Below are positions 62,827 to 64,000 of a DNA stretch of 64,000 nt, in pieces (positions within the stretch are counted from its first letter, which is position 1; each line of letters starts with the position of its first letter). A program made the translations under genes and the position numbers. Below the pieces are notes generated by a model that worked only from the letters and a program-made list of their open reading frames with translations, did no database searches and was not told the DNA's origin. This DNA comes from Acidaminobacter sp. JC074 (GTDB lineage Bacteria > Bacillota > Clostridia > Peptostreptococcales > Acidaminobacteraceae), in the NCBI RefSeq assembly GCF_022496765.1, contig NZ_VANV01000015.1, positions 1 through 64,000 of the forward strand. The letters run 5' to 3'.

Positions 62827-64000
62827 TTATAGAAAAATTGTTTTTACACAGTTTCTGCCATCTTCTTTAGCTAAATAAAGCTGCTCATCAGCCATTTGAA
62901 TGATACTATTGATCATATTGTTATTAGCATTGTTCACTGTCATAACCCCAATACTAACAGAAACATAAGTGGAACCATGCTGAATTTGCTCATCATATAT
63001 CTTTTTTCTCAACTTTTCAGTCACAACATATGCACCATCTGTACCTGTATCTGATAAAACTGCAACAAACTCCTCTCCGCCATATCTATAGACCTTATCA
63101 CATGGTCTTTTTAGTTCGTCTCTGATAATACCTGCAATCTTACTTAAACATTCATCACCTTTTACATGACCGTAAGAATCATTATAATCCTTAAAATTAT
63201 CAATATCTAATATCGCCACTGATAAAGGCTTATGGTTGTATCTACAGTATTCTATTGTATTACTCAACTCTTTGAATAAGGCTCTTCTGTTGCCTACCTG
63301 AGTTAACTCATCAATCATTGAAATTTTCTCTAGTTTTCTTTCCATTTCCTTTTGCAGTGAAATATCAACAAGAGATGCAATAAAATACTGTTTTTCGTTG
63401 AAAATACCTTGAGTTACTGTTTTTAATATTGAAATTTCCTGTCCATTTTTCTTCAAAACACCCTCGGTTGCTTCTAAACTAAAGTTCTTATGTTTAATTG
63501 GACACTCATCAACATCACGAAAACATATGTGACTCTTACAATTTGAACCGATAATATCTTCCCTTGGCAGTCCTAAAAGCTTACATCCAGCATCATTTAC
63601 ATCTTCAATAAGATGACTGTTACAATCTACTATAAAAATGCTTGTATCAACAGTTTTCAATATCAAGTTTGACCAGTTCCTAGCTTCTAAAACTCTTTCT
63701 TCTGCCTTTTTCTTTTCTGTAACATCCTCATAAACAGCAACAAGTTCTCCTGTTGGCAGCTTAAATACATAGTTATCTCTCCAACCAGAAATTCTATTGT
63801 CTTTGTAAAAGGTTATAGGATATGACATTGGTCTGCCACTTTCCCAAACCTCTTCAAATATATCAAAAAGACCAAAATCCTTTACCATTGGAAATACTTC
63901 AGTTACCTTTTTAGACAAGACACTTTGACTATCGATATTATCTATACGCTCTGCAGCATTGTTAAAGTAGGTAAATGTATAGTCAGTGTAGGGATTATCT
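62827..64000 (-). CDS. PAS-PAS-GGDEF diguanylate cyclase (5' end beyond the window)
   Basis: The frame stays open to the right edge, adding 27 codons (DNPYTDYTFTYFNNAAERID and onward) before the TTG at 63918, and these read as the start of a PAS domain. So the gene is cut by the window. A first PAS domain is partial, a second (about residues 80-195 from the TTG) follows, with cysteines in GSNCKSHICFRDVDECP. The GGDEF domain (about 200-363) has YRYGGEEF, an active GGEEF variant. It has no EAL. Confidence 0.92.
   Translation of the reverse strand, partial: DNPYTDYTFTYFNNAAERIDNIDSQSVLSKKVTEVFPMVKDFGLFDIFEEVWESGRPMSYPITFYKDNRISGWRDNYVFKLPTGELVAVYEDVTEKKKAEERVLEARNWSNLILKTVDTSIFIVDCNSHLIEDVNDAGCKLLGLPREDIIGSNCKSHICFRDVDECPIKHKNFSLEATEGVLKKNGQEISILKTVTQGIFNEKQYFIASLVDISLQKEMERKLEKISMIDELTQVGNRRALFKELSNTIEYCRYNHKPLSVAILDIDNFKDYNDSYGHVKGDECLSKIAGIIRDELKRPCDKVYRYGGEEFVAVLSDTGTDGAYVVTEKLRKKIYDEQIQHGSTYVSVSIGVMTVNNANNNMINSIIQMADEQLYLAKEDGRNCVKTIFL

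Overview
The window looks like a chromosomal segment of a flagellated, low-GC Gram-positive bacterium (Bacillota, probably Clostridia). The evidence is A+T-rich DNA, strong AGGAGG-type ribosome binding sites, a prfB gene with the classical +1 frameshift site, FliW/CsrA control of flagellin, and a gene order from comF to prfB that matches the Bacillus subtilis comFC-yvyF-flgM-flgN-flgK-flgL-yviE-fliW-csrA-hag-flaG-fliD-fliS-hpf-secA-prfB block almost gene for gene. About three quarters of the genes lie on the minus strand. I see no tRNA, rRNA, CRISPR array or transposase.

Layout. 1-424: a start-proximal fragment of a minus-strand gene, two hairpins and a dense DnaA-box cluster. 0.4-5 kb: tsaD, an MFS/ROK pair and an AraC-kinase-like fusion. 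5-9.5 kb: one operon of an exported protein, an ABC transporter and a histidine kinase/response regulator pair. 9.6-14.3 kb: tsaE-tsaB-rimI (t6A tRNA modification, ribosomal acetylation) running into a MacAB-like efflux operon. 14.5-17 kb: amidohydrolase and MFS transporter. 17.2-21.9 kb: tandem PocR-PAS-GGDEF-EAL cyclic-di-GMP enzymes. 22-25 kb: DeoR regulator, HAD phosphatase and an arsR-arsP-thioredoxin operon. 25-26.6 kb: an isolated ATPase/nuclease-like protein flanked by long palindromes. 26.8-33 kb: tex, prfB, secA. 33-36 kb: a membrane protein, an EEP-family hydrolase and an EAL-HDOD protein.

36-60.6 kb is the flagellar late-gene block, with hpf and a SEC-C protein on its flank. Four sigma-28 promoters (TAAA-N15-GCCGATAA type) can be read: before flgM, before the main flagellin, before fliD and before a plus-strand glycosylation operon. 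The operon encodes a methyltransferase, a nonulosonate synthase, a CMP-sugar synthetase fused to a phosphatase, a CBS-cupin protein and a pyruvyltransferase-like protein. With the Maf glycosyltransferase it sits between csrA and flagellin, and it probably makes and attaches a nonulosonic acid to the Ser/Thr-rich flagellin. The second flagellin carries a zinc metallopeptidase domain (flagellinolysin). The flagellin mRNA leader has two CsrA-type hairpins.

Between comF and its usual neighbour yvyF lies a compact locus that reads as a type I toxin-antitoxin module: a 32-residue hydrophobic peptide gene, and a convergent antisense RNA with its own promoter and terminator. Next to yvyF there is a frameshifted remnant of a second comF 3' end. 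The right end holds a TPR-EAL protein, a DUF3052-like protein and a PAS-GGDEF protein cut by the window edge. Five cyclic-di-GMP proteins lie in this window.
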